DNA from: G965233625 sp965233625
GTDB lineage: Bacteria; Planctomycetota; Planctomycetia; Pirellulales; Pirellulaceae
DNA: 64,000 bases
Direction: 5' to 3'
NCBI GenBank assembly: GCA_965233625.1
Contig: OZ247499.1
Span: 4,340,001 to 4,404,000, forward strand
Positions 43,615-53,159 of this stretch are shown one piece after another (position 1 is the first letter of the stretch; each line of letters starts with the position of its first letter). Under the pieces are notes generated by a model that saw nothing but the letters and a program-made list of their open reading frames with translations, made no database searches and was not told the origin of the DNA. The position numbers were made by a program, and so were the translations under genes.

Positions 43615-44583
43615 TTACGCGGCTTCGCCCGTAAGTTCCGGGCTGATGCCCCGCTTCTTCCCGCCGAAGATTTTCACCCAGGCGGCGCTAACGAAGAAGT
43701 CCAGGCCGAAGAACCTTCCGGCGCGCGTGGCGGCCAGCACCAGCAACGCTAACATCAGGTTGAACTGGTAGGCCGTCGGTTGCACGTCGTACGCCCAGGG
43801 CCATTGCGAAACAACCACGGTCAGCAGGAAGAACGCAGCCACCAGCGACGTAGGACGTGTGAACAGACCAAGAACCAGCAGGATGCCGATCACCAGGTCA
43901 AAGTAAGGAATGAAGCTGTCGGCGAATTTGGAGCCAAGCGCCGGTTCGCCCCAGCGCGTCATCTTGATCGGGCCGTACAACTGCCGTTGCTCAAGGGTTG
44001 CATTACTGTTCATGTCGTCTTCGGCGACTTTCCAGAGTTCATCCACGGGCTTGAGCAGCTTGTTCCGTTGCTTGGCCAGGTCGCCTTCGATGGTCTTACG
44101 CTGTCCGGCCAGCGATGCAACCGCGTAACGCTCTTCCGTCGCGGAATTGGCTTCAACGCGTTCCAGTTGCTTGAAGTATTCGTAGATATCCAGGCCGTAG
44201 CCAACCGATGGGTTTACATCAAAGTAGTTCTCAAGCCGCACCTTGTGGCGGTTCATCAGATCCTTGGCGCGTTTCTCCTGCTTCTCATCCCAGCCATAGT
44301 GCTTCCCTGCCTTGACGCGAAACTCATCCCATTCTGCAAGTGTGAGATTAACGTCAACGTTCGAGCCTGGCTTGAGAACTTCGCCTTCCGTTTCGATGTA
44401 ATTCAAGCGGATACGGCCATCGGTATCCCAGTTTGAACTCTTGTAAACGTCGGCAAAGGGGCCCTTTGCAGCGCCGAGGAAGTAGGACGAATTGAAGCCG
44501 TTTTGCAGTTTGTCTGCACCTTCCTGAAAGAACTGCCAGCCGATGCCAAGTCGCAACGCAACCAGGGCAATCGTCGCCAGCAC
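43615..44583 (-). CDS. DoxX-family membrane protein with a large insert
   Basis: A 322-residue membrane protein. The first DoxX helix (TIALVALRLGIGWQFFQEGADKL) is separated from the other helices (LVIGILLVLGLFTRPTSLVAAFFLLTVVVSQ onwards) by about 190 polar residues rich in Lys, Glu and Asp, probably outside the membrane. Its role is unknown; some DoxX proteins are quinone- or thiosulfate-linked. The GTG at 44583 is the first standard start, but it would trim the first helix. A CTG at 44610 with AGGAG 7 bases ahead may be the real start. Gfo/Idh follows it on the same strand. Confidence 0.85.
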   Translation of the reverse strand: MLATIALVALRLGIGWQFFQEGADKLQNGFNSSYFLGAAKGPFADVYKSSNWDTDGRIRLNYIETEGEVLKPGSNVDVNLTLAEWDEFRVKAGKHYGWDEKQEKRAKDLMNRHKVRLENYFDVNPSVGYGLDIYEYFKQLERVEANSATEERYAVASLAGQRKTIEGDLAKQRNKLLKPVDELWKVAEDDMNSNATLEQRQLYGPIKMTRWGEPALGSKFADSFIPYFDLVIGILLVLGLFTRPTSLVAAFFLLTVVVSQWPWAYDVQPTAYQFNLMLALLVLAATRAGRFFGLDFFVSAAWVKIFGGKKRGISPELTGEAA

Positions 44584-44896
44584 ACCGATCCTGTACCTTG
44601 AACTAAACAGGGGACTACTCCTAATACAATAAGTTGGGCGGTTGCAGCCGGGTGGGATTGAATGTGTAGAGCCGCCCGATGCAATCGAGAGTGGGCGAAG
44701 TCGAGTTCACCGCCGCCAATCCATTCGCGTGGTAAGCGCTGGAGGCGTTACCTAAAAGGTGGGTAAGTTGAGCGAACCTCAACACCGCTATTATTGTCAA
44801 CAAAACAGTCGAAGCCAAGCACTAGAATCGCAGAAGGTGGGAAAAGTAGCCTTCAAAGCCCGCCTATGCATTCGATTATTCAGGTTTGCATGCACC

Positions 44897-45670
44897 TTGG
44901 AAAATCTCCTGCGGCAATTTGACGCACTGTTGCGACGCCAAAGCCGTTTCATCGGTCGCAAGGTCGAGCGGTTGCAGCACGTAACCCGCATCACCGGCAG
45001 CACGCCGGAACTGCACGACAACCTGATTATCTGGAGCGATCTCAACGCGACCAACGCTCCGCAACAGATTCAGCAGCAGATTGAATATTACGCTGCCATC
45101 GAACATCCGTTTCAGTGGATTGTTTATCACCACGACCAGCCCGCCAACCTCCAGCAGCTACTTACCTCCGCAGGTTTCCGCACCGATGCCAGCGAAGTGG
45201 TGGTCGTGGCCCCCGCGGCTGACATTGCTGCGATAGAAACGCCCGGCGCCTGTGAGATTCAGCGGCTGACGTCGCCCGGTGAACTCGAGCCTCTGCTGCA
45301 AGTGCAGGACGCCGTCTGGGGCGGGCAGTATCAGGATTTTGTGGTGCGGTGGCTCGGCACGCTGTTGCGTGACCACCTGGACCAGTGCTGCATTGTGGTT
45401 GCCCGGAAAGATGGCCAGCCCGCCGGCGCGGCGTGGTGCACGCTGTTTCCGCACAGCCCCTTCGCCCCGCTCTTCGGCGGCAGTGTCGTGTCAGAATTCC
45501 GCGGCCAGGGCATCTACCGCGCGATGGTCGCCGCCCGTGCAAAAGCGGCGCTAGCAACGGGCCATTCACACTGCGTCGTCGACGCCGGCCCCGAAAGTCT
45601 GCCCATCCTCCTCCGCAACGGCTTCCAGGAGATAACGCAGCGTACGGAAATGGTGATGGACCACAACTAA
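44897..45670 (+). CDS. GNAT family N-acetyltransferase
   Basis: A 257-residue acetyltransferase if it starts at TTG 44897 (MENLLRQFDALLRRQSRF). The frame is open to a GTG at 44759, but the extra 46 residues look non-coding. The acetyl-CoA-binding motif A is in VVSEFRGQGIYRAMVAARAKAA, a GxGIG-like loop in the form RGQGIY. DSAWC-like strand GAAWCTLFPH precedes it, and AGPESLPILLRNGFQEI closes the fold. The first 120 residues form a second, degenerate half. The substrate cannot be told. Confidence 0.8.
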   Translation: MENLLRQFDALLRRQSRFIGRKVERLQHVTRITGSTPELHDNLIIWSDLNATNAPQQIQQQIEYYAAIEHPFQWIVYHHDQPANLQQLLTSAGFRTDASEVVVVAPAADIAAIETPGACEIQRLTSPGELEPLLQVQDAVWGGQYQDFVVRWLGTLLRDHLDQCCIVVARKDGQPAGAAWCTLFPHSPFAPLFGGSVVSEFRGQGIYRAMVAARAKAALATGHSHCVVDAGPESLPILLRNGFQEITQRTEMVMDHN

Positions 45671-45728
45671 GAATGTCACAGCGTAGTTCAACTGGCGGTT
45701 CGCTTCAGCTTCCGGCAACGCATGCTCT

Positions 45729-45935
45729 TCTCCCTTGGGGGAGAAGATGGCCGGAGGCCAGATGAGGGGGAAGCGATGCCCCGTCGAAACGCGTAGAGCA
45801 CTTCATTTGAAGGCAAATGAACGCTTTGTGGCAGCCGGGAAAGCCCTCACCCGGCACTTCGTGCCACCCTCTCCCACAAGTGGGCGAGGGTACAATGCTC
45901 AAAGCGTGCAACTTCAAAACTCGCGCTTTGGGTTA
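45729..45935. repeat. C/G-rich repeats and a partial miniature element
   Basis: CTCCCTTGGGGGAGAAGATG with GCCGGAGGCCAGATGAGGGG at 45735-45771 and CCCTCACCCGGCACTTCGTG with CCACCCTCTCCCACAAGTGG at 45844-45887 belong to the same class as 25863-26037. A degraded end of the miniature inverted repeat (GTGCAACTTCAAAACTCGCG, then GGGTTAG) lies at 45906-45936. They make up most of the 300-bp gap 45671-45970 between the convergent GNAT and TadB-like genes. Confidence 0.6.
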
Positions 45936-45970
45936 GTTTCAGCCGGCGAATCTTGCACGTCTCGCCGCGG

Positions 45971-46816
45971 CTAAATATCAGCGTCTAGAATCTTCACCGC
46001 CCAGAAGTACGCAATCACGTTCAGCACAATCGCCGTGCACATCACCACCTGACCAGGGAACGAATCGTAGAGTGCTTTGACATTATCCGGATCCATCATG
46101 GCGTACATCGCCAGGATGCCCACCGGCGCGATGGCCATGTAAACGGCTGACTTCCGCGCCTGCGCCGTCTCGGACCGGATCTTCCGTTCCAGGCGTTGTA
46201 GCTCCAGCACCGACGTGGCGATGCGTTCCACCGTTTCATTCAGCCGCCCGCCACTTTCGCGGCTGGCGAGTAGGGCGGCGGCGAAGAGGATGAAGTTCTC
46301 GCTATTCAGCCGTTCTTTGGCTTCATTCAATGTCCGCTCTAATGGTTTGCCGAGCTTGTATTCGCCGGACAACTGCTGAAACTCCTGCTTGATCGGCACC
46401 GGGCATTCGTTGCCCAGTAGCTCCAGCGCCTGCGCCAGCGAAAGTCCGGCCCGCACAGCCGAAGAAAACATCACCATCGCATCGGCCAGTTGCTCTTCAA
46501 TCTTCCGGCGGCGGTCGGCAGCCAGCTTCCGCACCACATACCACGGCCCGGCGCACATAAACACGACCAGCAGAAACGCGATGCCCGGCATCTGCAGACC
46601 CAGCCACACCATAAAAAAGGTGATCGCCACAATCGCCAGCCACAGCACCAGCCACCGCCGCAGATTAGGCGTTGTGATGCGCAGGCTGCGCAACCGTTCG
46701 CGCAGATCACTTTCAACAAAGACAAAGAACGATTCAATGTTGTAAGTATTCGAAAGCGCAATGCCGGCTACACTCACGCCGGTGACTACACAAACAATCA
46801 GCAGAAAAGGGTCCAC
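45971..46816 (-). CDS. type II secretion/Tad F-domain membrane protein (TadB/TadC-like)
   Basis: A 281-residue inner-membrane platform protein of the type II secretion F family. Spans are seen at about 5-22, 55-95 (two spans, LVLWLAIVAITFFMVWLGL then IAFLLVVFMCAGPWYVV), and at the C-terminus (VVMCTAIVLNVIAYFWAVKIL). The central soluble part has EEQLADAMVMFSSAVRAGLSLAQAL and ESGGRLNETVERIA, typical of the family. It likely works with the FHA-CpaF ATPase encoded upstream, forming a Tad/Flp-like machine. The start is GTG without a clear ribosome site. Confidence 0.9.
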   Translation of the reverse strand: MDPFLLIVCVVTGVSVAGIALSNTYNIESFFVFVESDLRERLRSLRITTPNLRRWLVLWLAIVAITFFMVWLGLQMPGIAFLLVVFMCAGPWYVVRKLAADRRRKIEEQLADAMVMFSSAVRAGLSLAQALELLGNECPVPIKQEFQQLSGEYKLGKPLERTLNEAKERLNSENFILFAAALLASRESGGRLNETVERIATSVLELQRLERKIRSETAQARKSAVYMAIAPVGILAMYAMMDPDNVKALYDSFPGQVVMCTAIVLNVIAYFWAVKILDADI

Positions 46817-46830
46817 GTTATTTTAGTTCT

Positions 46831-47160
46831 CGTGCCCCCTCGCCCCTTTGGGGAGAGGGCTGGGGTGAGGGGAAGCAATTTCCCAGCTAGGAGTTGAGTG
46901 GCGTGAAAGTTTTTTGCCCGCGCACATTAACCCGGAGCGCGAGCGAGGGGCGTTTGATTGAGTACTAAAAACAAGGGGGTTTGGCTAATTAGCTTCAGGT
47001 CGATAGTTGTCTGACGGGCCATGTCTGGTCAGCGCGGGACGCCCCTCGCTCGCGCTTCGGGTTGGTGTTCCGTCCGTCAAATAAAGCTCTAACGCTACTT
47101 CGCCTGGTCTAGGTTTCGACTTGTGTTGATACCAATATGCCCCAGAGGGGCGAGGGGACT
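46831..47160. repeat. C/G-rich repeat and miniature inverted-repeat copy
   Basis: Within the 356-bp gap 46817-47172: CCCCCTCGCCCCTTTGGGGA with GAGGGCTGGGGTGAGGGG at 46834-46873; a full miniature element at 46928-47064 (ends TAACCCGGAGCGCGAGCGAG and its complement, inner CGTTTGATTGAG); and a fragment CCCCAGAGGGGCGAGGGGAC near 47139-47158. The gap separates the FHA-CpaF gene from its TadB-like partner, both on the minus strand. Confidence 0.75.
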
Positions 47161-47172
47161 AATTTTGACACG

Positions 47173-49095
47173 TTATTTTGCAGCTCCGTTGGTCTCTGTG
47201 TGCTCCCACTTGTCGTAGAGGAAATCCAGATTCAACAGATTCTTATCGATCAGCGAATCGATAAACGTCGGCAGCGTTCCGGTCGGCCGCAGCGAGGCGC
47301 CGTCACGGCGGTTGAAGATATCTGCAATCGTCACCTTGTACGTCTCCGGGTGGTAGCCGGAAATTTCTGAAACCTGGCTGACCACACGTTTGCCATTGGG
47401 CAGGCGGTCAATGTGCACGATGATGTCAATCGCGGAGCCAATCTGCCGGTGGATGGAACTGATCGGCAGGTCGGCGCCCATCAGCATTAGCAGTTCCAGG
47501 CGTTCGATCACTTCCAGCGAACTATTGGCGTGAATGGTGGTCATCGAACCATCGTGCCCCGTGTTCATCGCCTGCACCATATCCAGCGCCTCGCCGCCGC
47601 GGCATTCGCCCACCACAATCCGGTCGGGCCGCATCCGCAGCGAGTTCTTCACCAGATCGCGGATGCTGTATTCACCCTCGCCTTCGACGTTGGCGGGCTT
47701 GGTTTCCAGGCTGACCACATGCTCCTGATGCAGCCGCAGTTCCGACGTATCTTCGATGGTGACGATGCGTTCTTTGTACGGAATGAAACTACTGAGAATG
47801 TTCAGCATCGTCGTTTTACCAGAGCCCGTACCGCCGCTGATAAGAATGCTCTTGTGGTCGATAATACACGCCCGCAGGAACGTGGCGGCGGCTTTGCTGA
47901 TGGTCGCGTATTCGATCAGGTCGTCCATCGTCAGACGCTGAATCGGAAATTTGCGGATCGTCAGGCAAGGGCCTTTCAGCGCCAGCGGCGGGATGATCGC
48001 GTTCACGCGAGAGCCGTCGGGCAGCCGCGCGTCGACCAGCGGCTGACTTTTGTCAATGCGGCGGCCCACCTGCGCAACGATGCGTTCGGTGATGGATTCG
48101 GTCACCTTATCGCTGATGAAGCGGCGGCCCGATTTTTCGATCACGCCGTCGCGTTCGACAAAAATCTGATCGCTGGTGACCACCATGATTTCGCTGATCG
48201 TCGGCGCCCGCAGTAAGTCCTGCAGCGGGCCGAAGCCGAAGACGATATCCTTCAGATCCTTCTTCAGCATCCGCAGTATCAGATACTTCCGCAGTTCCTG
48301 ATTCAGGTGCGGTCGCACCAGATGAAACAGGTCGTGAAACTTCTCTTCAATCCGCTGAATCTTACTGGTCGTATCTGGCAGCTGTTCCAGATTCATCTTG
48401 TCGCGCAGGAATTGCAGCAGCCCGTGTAGTTCCTGTTCACGCTCCGGGACCAGCGTTTCCGGCACATCAAATTCATTGCTGGTCAGCGCCGCCAGGTCGA
48501 ACACATCGTCCTCGTCGCCCGTCTCCATGATGAGCTGATTGATGGAATGATCGCGGAGGCCCAGCCCGGTGATCTCTTCCAGCAGCGTCTCGTTATCGGC
48601 GGAGAAAACGCTTAGTTCGCGGCAGACATCTTCGATATTGTTTTCCAGTTGCAGGATGCTCTCGCGGTTGTCGCCGTGCGTTGTTTCCATCTCGTAAAGA
48701 TCCAGCCGCTCCAGCAGCTTCTTGTGGATCTTCAGTTCCAGCTCCGCCACAATCTTCCGCAGGTGGGCGTCGAGTTCTTCGCGGCTGACGGCGCTGGCGG
48801 TTTCTGTCTCGAAGCTGATCGTATACGGCCAGATACGGACCTTCACATGCGGGGCGAACTTCACACTTTCGCCGCCGAGCAGTTCCGTCTCGCCCACCAG
48901 GCAACTGTTAACGCCGGTGTTCTCTAGCTCCAGTTGCCCGTTCGACCGCCGCAGCACTGCGTGGCGCCGTGAGACCAGCGGCGACTTCAGCACCACATGA
49001 TTTTCCGGATCGCGCCCCAGCGATACTTCTTCGCTGCCCTGCACCTCGACCACATTGCGCCGCGATTCGTTGAGTTTGTTGAACCAGATTTTCAT
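47173..49095 (-). CDS. FHA-domain CpaF/TadA-type ATPase
   Basis: A 640-residue fusion. Residues 1 to about 105 form an FHA domain (EEVSLGRDPENHVVLKSPLVSRRHAVL), which binds phosphothreonine peptides. The rest is a CpaF/TadA secretion ATPase: Walker A SGGTGSGKTTMLN, Asp box TIEDTSELRL, Walker B RPDRIVVGECRGGEALDM, and the His box MTTIHANSS. It powers a Tad/Flp pilus or related export machine. The FHA domain suggests control by a Ser/Thr kinase, but none is in the window. A TadB-like gene follows downstream. The start ATG lacks a strong ribosome site. Confidence 0.93.
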   Translation of the reverse strand: MKIWFNKLNESRRNVVEVQGSEEVSLGRDPENHVVLKSPLVSRRHAVLRRSNGQLELENTGVNSCLVGETELLGGESVKFAPHVKVRIWPYTISFETETASAVSREELDAHLRKIVAELELKIHKKLLERLDLYEMETTHGDNRESILQLENNIEDVCRELSVFSADNETLLEEITGLGLRDHSINQLIMETGDEDDVFDLAALTSNEFDVPETLVPEREQELHGLLQFLRDKMNLEQLPDTTSKIQRIEEKFHDLFHLVRPHLNQELRKYLILRMLKKDLKDIVFGFGPLQDLLRAPTISEIMVVTSDQIFVERDGVIEKSGRRFISDKVTESITERIVAQVGRRIDKSQPLVDARLPDGSRVNAIIPPLALKGPCLTIRKFPIQRLTMDDLIEYATISKAAATFLRACIIDHKSILISGGTGSGKTTMLNILSSFIPYKERIVTIEDTSELRLHQEHVVSLETKPANVEGEGEYSIRDLVKNSLRMRPDRIVVGECRGGEALDMVQAMNTGHDGSMTTIHANSSLEVIERLELLMLMGADLPISSIHRQIGSAIDIIVHIDRLPNGKRVVSQVSEISGYHPETYKVTIADIFNRRDGASLRPTGTLPTFIDSLIDKNLLNLDFLYDKWEHTETNGAAK

Positions 49096-49335
49096 CGGAT
49101 AGGACCGGTGCAGGAAACAGGCAAGCGGTAACGCAAAAGGCTATTGTAGTTATTGCCCGGGACGATGTGATAGCGCTGTGATGATTTTGCACGCAGATTC
49201 ACCGCGCTCCGCGGGAATGCTCCCCGCCACCCGTTGCGTTAAATTTGCATTTGCATTTTAATTGCATGTGTGCCCCGGAGGTCCGGGGTGGCATTCGGTG
49301 AAATTCGATCGTTCGCGTGGGTGGGGACTACTATC

Positions 49336-50586
49336 TTGAATCATGCAAAAACGCCGGGAGACCGGCCACGCTTGCCAGTGACAGTGCTGAGCGGTTTCCT
49401 GGGCGCTGGTAAGACAACGCTGCTGAACCATATTCTGGCCAATCGCGACGATCTGCGGGTGGCTGTGATTGTGAACGATATGAGCGAAGTCAACATCGAC
49501 GCCGTACTGGTGCGCGACGGCGGCGCGGATCTTTCCCGCACGGATGAGCAACTGGTCGAAATGTCAAACGGTTGCATCTGCTGCACGTTGCGTGAAGACC
49601 TGCTGATTGAAGTCGCGCGGCTGGCGAATGAGGGGCGGTTCGACTACCTGCTGATCGAATCCACCGGGATCAGCGAGCCGATGCCCGTTGCCGAAACCTT
49701 CACCTTTGAAGATGAAGAGGGCAACAGCCTGTCGCACATCGCGGAGCTGGACACGATGGTGACGGTGGTTGACGCCGGCAACTTCATGAAAGACTACAGC
49801 TCATGGGACGACCTGACCGACCGTCGCATGGGATTGAGTGAGGAAGACGATCGCAACATCGTTGATCTGCTGGTCGATCAGATTGAATTCGCCAATGTGA
49901 TTATCGTCAATAAGACGGATCTCGTGACGCCGGATCAGCTCGAGCAGCTTGGCCAGATCATCCGCCATCTCAACCCGCAGGCTCAAGTTCTGCACGCCCG
50001 CGAGAGCAGTGTTCCGCTGGCGGAGGTGCTGGGCACAGGCCGGTTTCAGTTAAGCGAAGCGGAAGCGATGCCCGATTGGCTGGCGACGCCGCGTGGCCAG
50101 GAAGAGACCGAAACCGAAGAGTACGGCATCAGCAGCTTCGTCTATCGTCGTGACCGGCCCTTCCATCCGAAACGGCTGGTCGATGCCTTCGACCAGGAAA
50201 TGGAAGAGGGGCTGTTTTCAAACGTGCTGCGCAGCAAAGGCTTGATGTGGATCGCTTCACGTAACGAATGGGCGTACGACTGGTCGCAGGCCGGTTGTTC
50301 CATCCGCATGAACCCCGCCGGATTCTGGTGGGCGGCGGCGCCGGAAGAACAGTGGCCGGAAGAAGAAGCAGAGATTGCAGAAATCCGCGCCCGTTTCCAT
50401 GGCGAGTACGGCGACCGTCATCAGGAGATTGTCTTCATCGGGCAGCAACTGGACCGGGCCTTCATCGAAAGTGCGCTCGACCGCTGCCTGCTGACGGATC
50501 TTGAATACGTGCAGGGGCCGGAAGCCTGGGCGAAGCTGGAAGATCCGTTGCCCCCTGCTGAACTTGAATCGGAAGAGGTTTTCTAA
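49336..50586 (+). CDS. CobW/ZNG1-like GTP-binding metallochaperone
   Basis: A 416-residue COG0523 GTPase. Walker A is LSGFLGAGKTTLLN; the metal-binding CxCC motif is NGCICCTLRED; the guanine-specificity motif is NKTD; the CobW C-terminal domain starts at about residue 240 (GISSFVYRRDRPFHPKRL). These proteins deliver zinc or cobalt to client enzymes. The TTG at 49336 is preferred, giving the short start before RLPVTVLSGF, with a GGGGA site. Upstream GTG codons at 49270 and 49288 lie within a CCCCGGA/TCCGGGG hairpin, probably a repeat. The stop is 6 bp from the convergent HEAT lipoprotein stop. Confidence 0.88.
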   Translation: MNHAKTPGDRPRLPVTVLSGFLGAGKTTLLNHILANRDDLRVAVIVNDMSEVNIDAVLVRDGGADLSRTDEQLVEMSNGCICCTLREDLLIEVARLANEGRFDYLLIESTGISEPMPVAETFTFEDEEGNSLSHIAELDTMVTVVDAGNFMKDYSSWDDLTDRRMGLSEEDDRNIVDLLVDQIEFANVIIVNKTDLVTPDQLEQLGQIIRHLNPQAQVLHARESSVPLAEVLGTGRFQLSEAEAMPDWLATPRGQEETETEEYGISSFVYRRDRPFHPKRLVDAFDQEMEEGLFSNVLRSKGLMWIASRNEWAYDWSQAGCSIRMNPAGFWWAAAPEEQWPEEEAEIAEIRARFHGEYGDRHQEIVFIGQQLDRAFIESALDRCLLTDLEYVQGPEAWAKLEDPLPPAELESEEVF

Positions 50587-50592
50587 GAACCG

Positions 50593-51789
50593 TTACTGGC
50601 CAATTTTCTGCAGCACGGGCAGCAATTGCCGGGCGCCTTTTTGCACCGTGGGGTCCGGGTCGTCCACCAGTTTGGCGACGGCCGCCTGGGCGGGTTTGGC
50701 GAGCCGGCCTAACTGCGAGAGTGTGGCTAATGAAAGCTGGCGGGTCTGCACATCCGTAGAGCTTAGCTGCGCCGTGAGCGGTGCGACGGCGGGCTGTCCC
50801 CAGCGGGTCAGCGGCTGCATTGCCAGTTTGGCGACGGCTGCGTCTTTGAAGCCCAACGCGGCAGCTACTTCTTTCACCGCGGCGGAACCGCCCGGCAGTA
50901 CATCCAGCCGGATCAGGGCGGCGCGGACGACCACCGGCGAATCGCTTTCGCTCAGCACCTCGCGATAGATTTCCACCGCCTGCTCCGGCGTGCCGAGCCG
51001 GCTGGCGGCGTACAGGGCAGCCACCCGTGTACGGTGGTCGGGGTCTGTTTTGCCGGCTGCAATCAACTGCGGCCGCACCGTCGCGGCTTTCTGACCAAGC
51101 TTGCCAATCGCCCGCGCGATGGCCGACCGGCTGGCGGCGGTGCTGCTGTGATCCGAGAGCAGCTTCACCAGTTGCGGCGCGGCTTTGGCTTGCGTGTCTT
51201 CGGGCATCCGCTGGATGGCTTGCAGCGCGATTTTGCGGACGGCTGCGTTTTCGTCGTTCAAGGCGTTGGCGAACGCATCAACCGTCGCCGTATCGTTCTC
51301 ATCAAATAGATCGACCAGATAGAAAGCGGCGCCGATACGCACATTCGCATCTTCATCCGCCAGCAGTGGCCGCACCAGTTCAATGGACTTCGGCCCTGCC
51401 TTCTCAATCGCGGCCAGCGCGTCGTTATTGATCGTCATGCCCGCATCAGGCGTGTTCTCCACCAGTTGCGAAACATGCTGCCGGATATCGTCGTCTGTGG
51501 CGCCCGGTGTCGGCGGCGGCAGGACTTCGCCCGTATCGGCAGGCGGAACGACGGGCGGAGTGTCGCCAGGGACAACTTCCGCGTCTGCGGGTGGCAGGCT
51601 CTCACCATCCGTGGCAACGCTCGAATCATCAGCCGGCTGCACCGCGGCGTCCGTTGGCTGCGGGCTTTCGTCCGCGGTGGGAGCAGGCGTATTGTTGCTG
51701 CCGCCGCACCCCGTCAAAACGGCCAGGGGCGTCATCGCCGCGCAGAGGAGAAGTGTGGCCAGCAGCGGCCGGCTTGAATGCGTTTCCAT
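50593..51789 (-). CDS. HEAT-repeat lipoprotein
   Basis: A 398-residue lipoprotein. The signal peptide ends in the lipobox LTGC (about residues 23-26), so Cys would be lipidated. A low-complexity Pro/Asp/Thr/Ala linker (about 35-110) follows. The rest is helical repeats of 35-40 residues (AAFYLVDLFDENDTATVDAFANALNDENAAVRKIALQAIQRM), the HEAT pattern, which usually binds other proteins. The ATG at 51789 is preferred to the open frame up to 51885 because it opens directly into the signal sequence. No partner is known. Confidence 0.87.
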   Translation of the reverse strand: METHSSRPLLATLLLCAAMTPLAVLTGCGGSNNTPAPTADESPQPTDAAVQPADDSSVATDGESLPPADAEVVPGDTPPVVPPADTGEVLPPPTPGATDDDIRQHVSQLVENTPDAGMTINNDALAAIEKAGPKSIELVRPLLADEDANVRIGAAFYLVDLFDENDTATVDAFANALNDENAAVRKIALQAIQRMPEDTQAKAAPQLVKLLSDHSSTAASRSAIARAIGKLGQKAATVRPQLIAAGKTDPDHRTRVAALYAASRLGTPEQAVEIYREVLSESDSPVVVRAALIRLDVLPGGSAAVKEVAAALGFKDAAVAKLAMQPLTRWGQPAVAPLTAQLSSTDVQTRQLSLATLSQLGRLAKPAQAAVAKLVDDPDPTVQKGARQLLPVLQKIGQ

Positions 51790-51977
51790 GCGAATCTTCG
51801 TTTCCGTTGTATGAAGGTAAACCCCTAAAGTAGGAGTATACTCCGCAACGGCCCACGCAACCGAGGGCAAAACGCAGAGTTCCACCCGTTGAATGCCCGT
51901 GCGGGAGTAGGAAGCTTTGCCAAAGGGTGTTACCTTTGTGGCTCATTCACCCACGTTCACGTCCGGAAGAATCCACC

Positions 51978-52307
51978 ATGGCTGATGCACCTGCTGGCAA
52001 AATGCTCGCTCACAATGTCTTCTTCACCCTGACCGATTCATCAGAAGCCAAGATCGACGAACTGGTCGCGGCGTGTCAGAAGTACCTGAGCGGTCATCCG
52101 GGCACGGCGTTCTTTGCCGCCGGCGGACTGGTGCCCGACCTGAACCGCCCGGTCAACGATATGGAATTTCACGTGGCGTTGCATGTGATCTTCGATAGCC
52201 GCGAGGCGCACGACCAGTATCAGGTGGCCGAGCGTCATCTGCAGTTCATCGAAGAGAACAAAGGCAACTGGGCCAAAGTGCGTGTCTTCGACTCCAACGT
52301 AAGCTAA
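51978..52307 (+). CDS. stress-responsive alpha/beta-barrel (Dabb) protein
   Basis: A 109-residue Dabb-domain protein. The pattern MLAHNVFFTLTDSSEAKIDELVAAC (first strand and helix), FAAGGLVPDLNRPVNDMEFHVALHVIFDS and HDQYQVAERHLQFIEENKGNW matches the dimeric ferredoxin-like barrel family. Most members are uncharacterised; some are enzymes for polyketides or phenolics. The ATG at 51978 has a GGAAGA site 7 bases ahead; an upstream in-frame start would add 17 residues of low plausibility. Confidence 0.88.
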   Translation: MADAPAGKMLAHNVFFTLTDSSEAKIDELVAACQKYLSGHPGTAFFAAGGLVPDLNRPVNDMEFHVALHVIFDSREAHDQYQVAERHLQFIEENKGNWAKVRVFDSNVS

Positions 52308-52331
52308 CGTCCACGCTCAATGCCGGGCCGC

Positions 52332-53159
52332 TTACTTTTCCGTCTGCGGATGCAGCACGCGGAAGTACAACTGGCGCACCATCTGGAAATTCAGCCAGTT
52401 GCGCAGGGCGTATCCGCAATCGTTGAGGTTTTCGTCCGTATAGACGTGCGACTTGCCGCCGCTGGGATGCACGCCGTCCTTAGAAATCAACGTGCCATCC
52501 CAGGCATCGCCTGGCCTGCGGCGCAGGCATTCGGCGTGATAATCGACTAGCGGCAGTTTGTTGCGGGCCGCGATCTGGCGGATGATCTGGTTGATATCGC
52601 GCACGGCCTGTTCTCTGCCGCGCCGCGGCGGGATGGTGTTCAGCACGACGATACAATTCGAGCGGGTGCACTTATCGATGACTTCCTGCAATCCCGCCGC
52701 ATAACCCGCAGGCACTTTGCCGCCGGAGATGTCATTGGTGCCAATCATCAGGATGGCGATTTCCGGCTTATCACGCTGCAGCGCCGCATCGATCGCCTTA
52801 TTCACATTGCCCACGCGCCACCCGGAATAGTTGCCAAACTTGGCGCCTTTATCGCGGGCGCCACGCAATGTGTCGCGCCAGCGGCTACCGGCAGGCTTCT
52901 TTGGCAATCCATCCTCCGCCGTCAGATACTCCTCGGGCGAAGACCAGCTCATTGCCGACCAGAAGGCCATCGAATAAGTGATCGAATCACCGTACTGCGC
53001 CACATAGCCCGGCTTGCCAGAAAAGCCGCGGTGCACCTTCTGCATCGCGGCGACAACCTCGTTGCTTAGCACGGGCGAATTAGGTGGTTGTTCCGCAAAA
53101 GCCACCGCTGAAGAAAGAAGCACCAGTACGCCAGGTGTGAGTGCCAGCATCAATCGCAT
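52332..53159 (-). CDS. secreted SGNH/GDSL-type hydrolase
   Basis: A 275-residue exported protein. The signal peptide ends near VAFAEQ. The SGNH blocks are seen in order: block I YGDSITYS with the catalytic Ser, a block with Gly in SGWRVGNV, block III IGTNDISGG with Asn, and block V DGVHPS with Asp and His. Such enzymes cleave esters in lipids or acylated sugars. The substrate is unknown. It ends close to the Dabb stop (24 bp, convergent). Confidence 0.9.
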   Translation of the reverse strand: MRLMLALTPGVLVLLSSAVAFAEQPPNSPVLSNEVVAAMQKVHRGFSGKPGYVAQYGDSITYSMAFWSAMSWSSPEEYLTAEDGLPKKPAGSRWRDTLRGARDKGAKFGNYSGWRVGNVNKAIDAALQRDKPEIAILMIGTNDISGGKVPAGYAAGLQEVIDKCTRSNCIVVLNTIPPRRGREQAVRDINQIIRQIAARNKLPLVDYHAECLRRRPGDAWDGTLISKDGVHPSGGKSHVYTDENLNDCGYALRNWLNFQMVRQLYFRVLHPQTEK

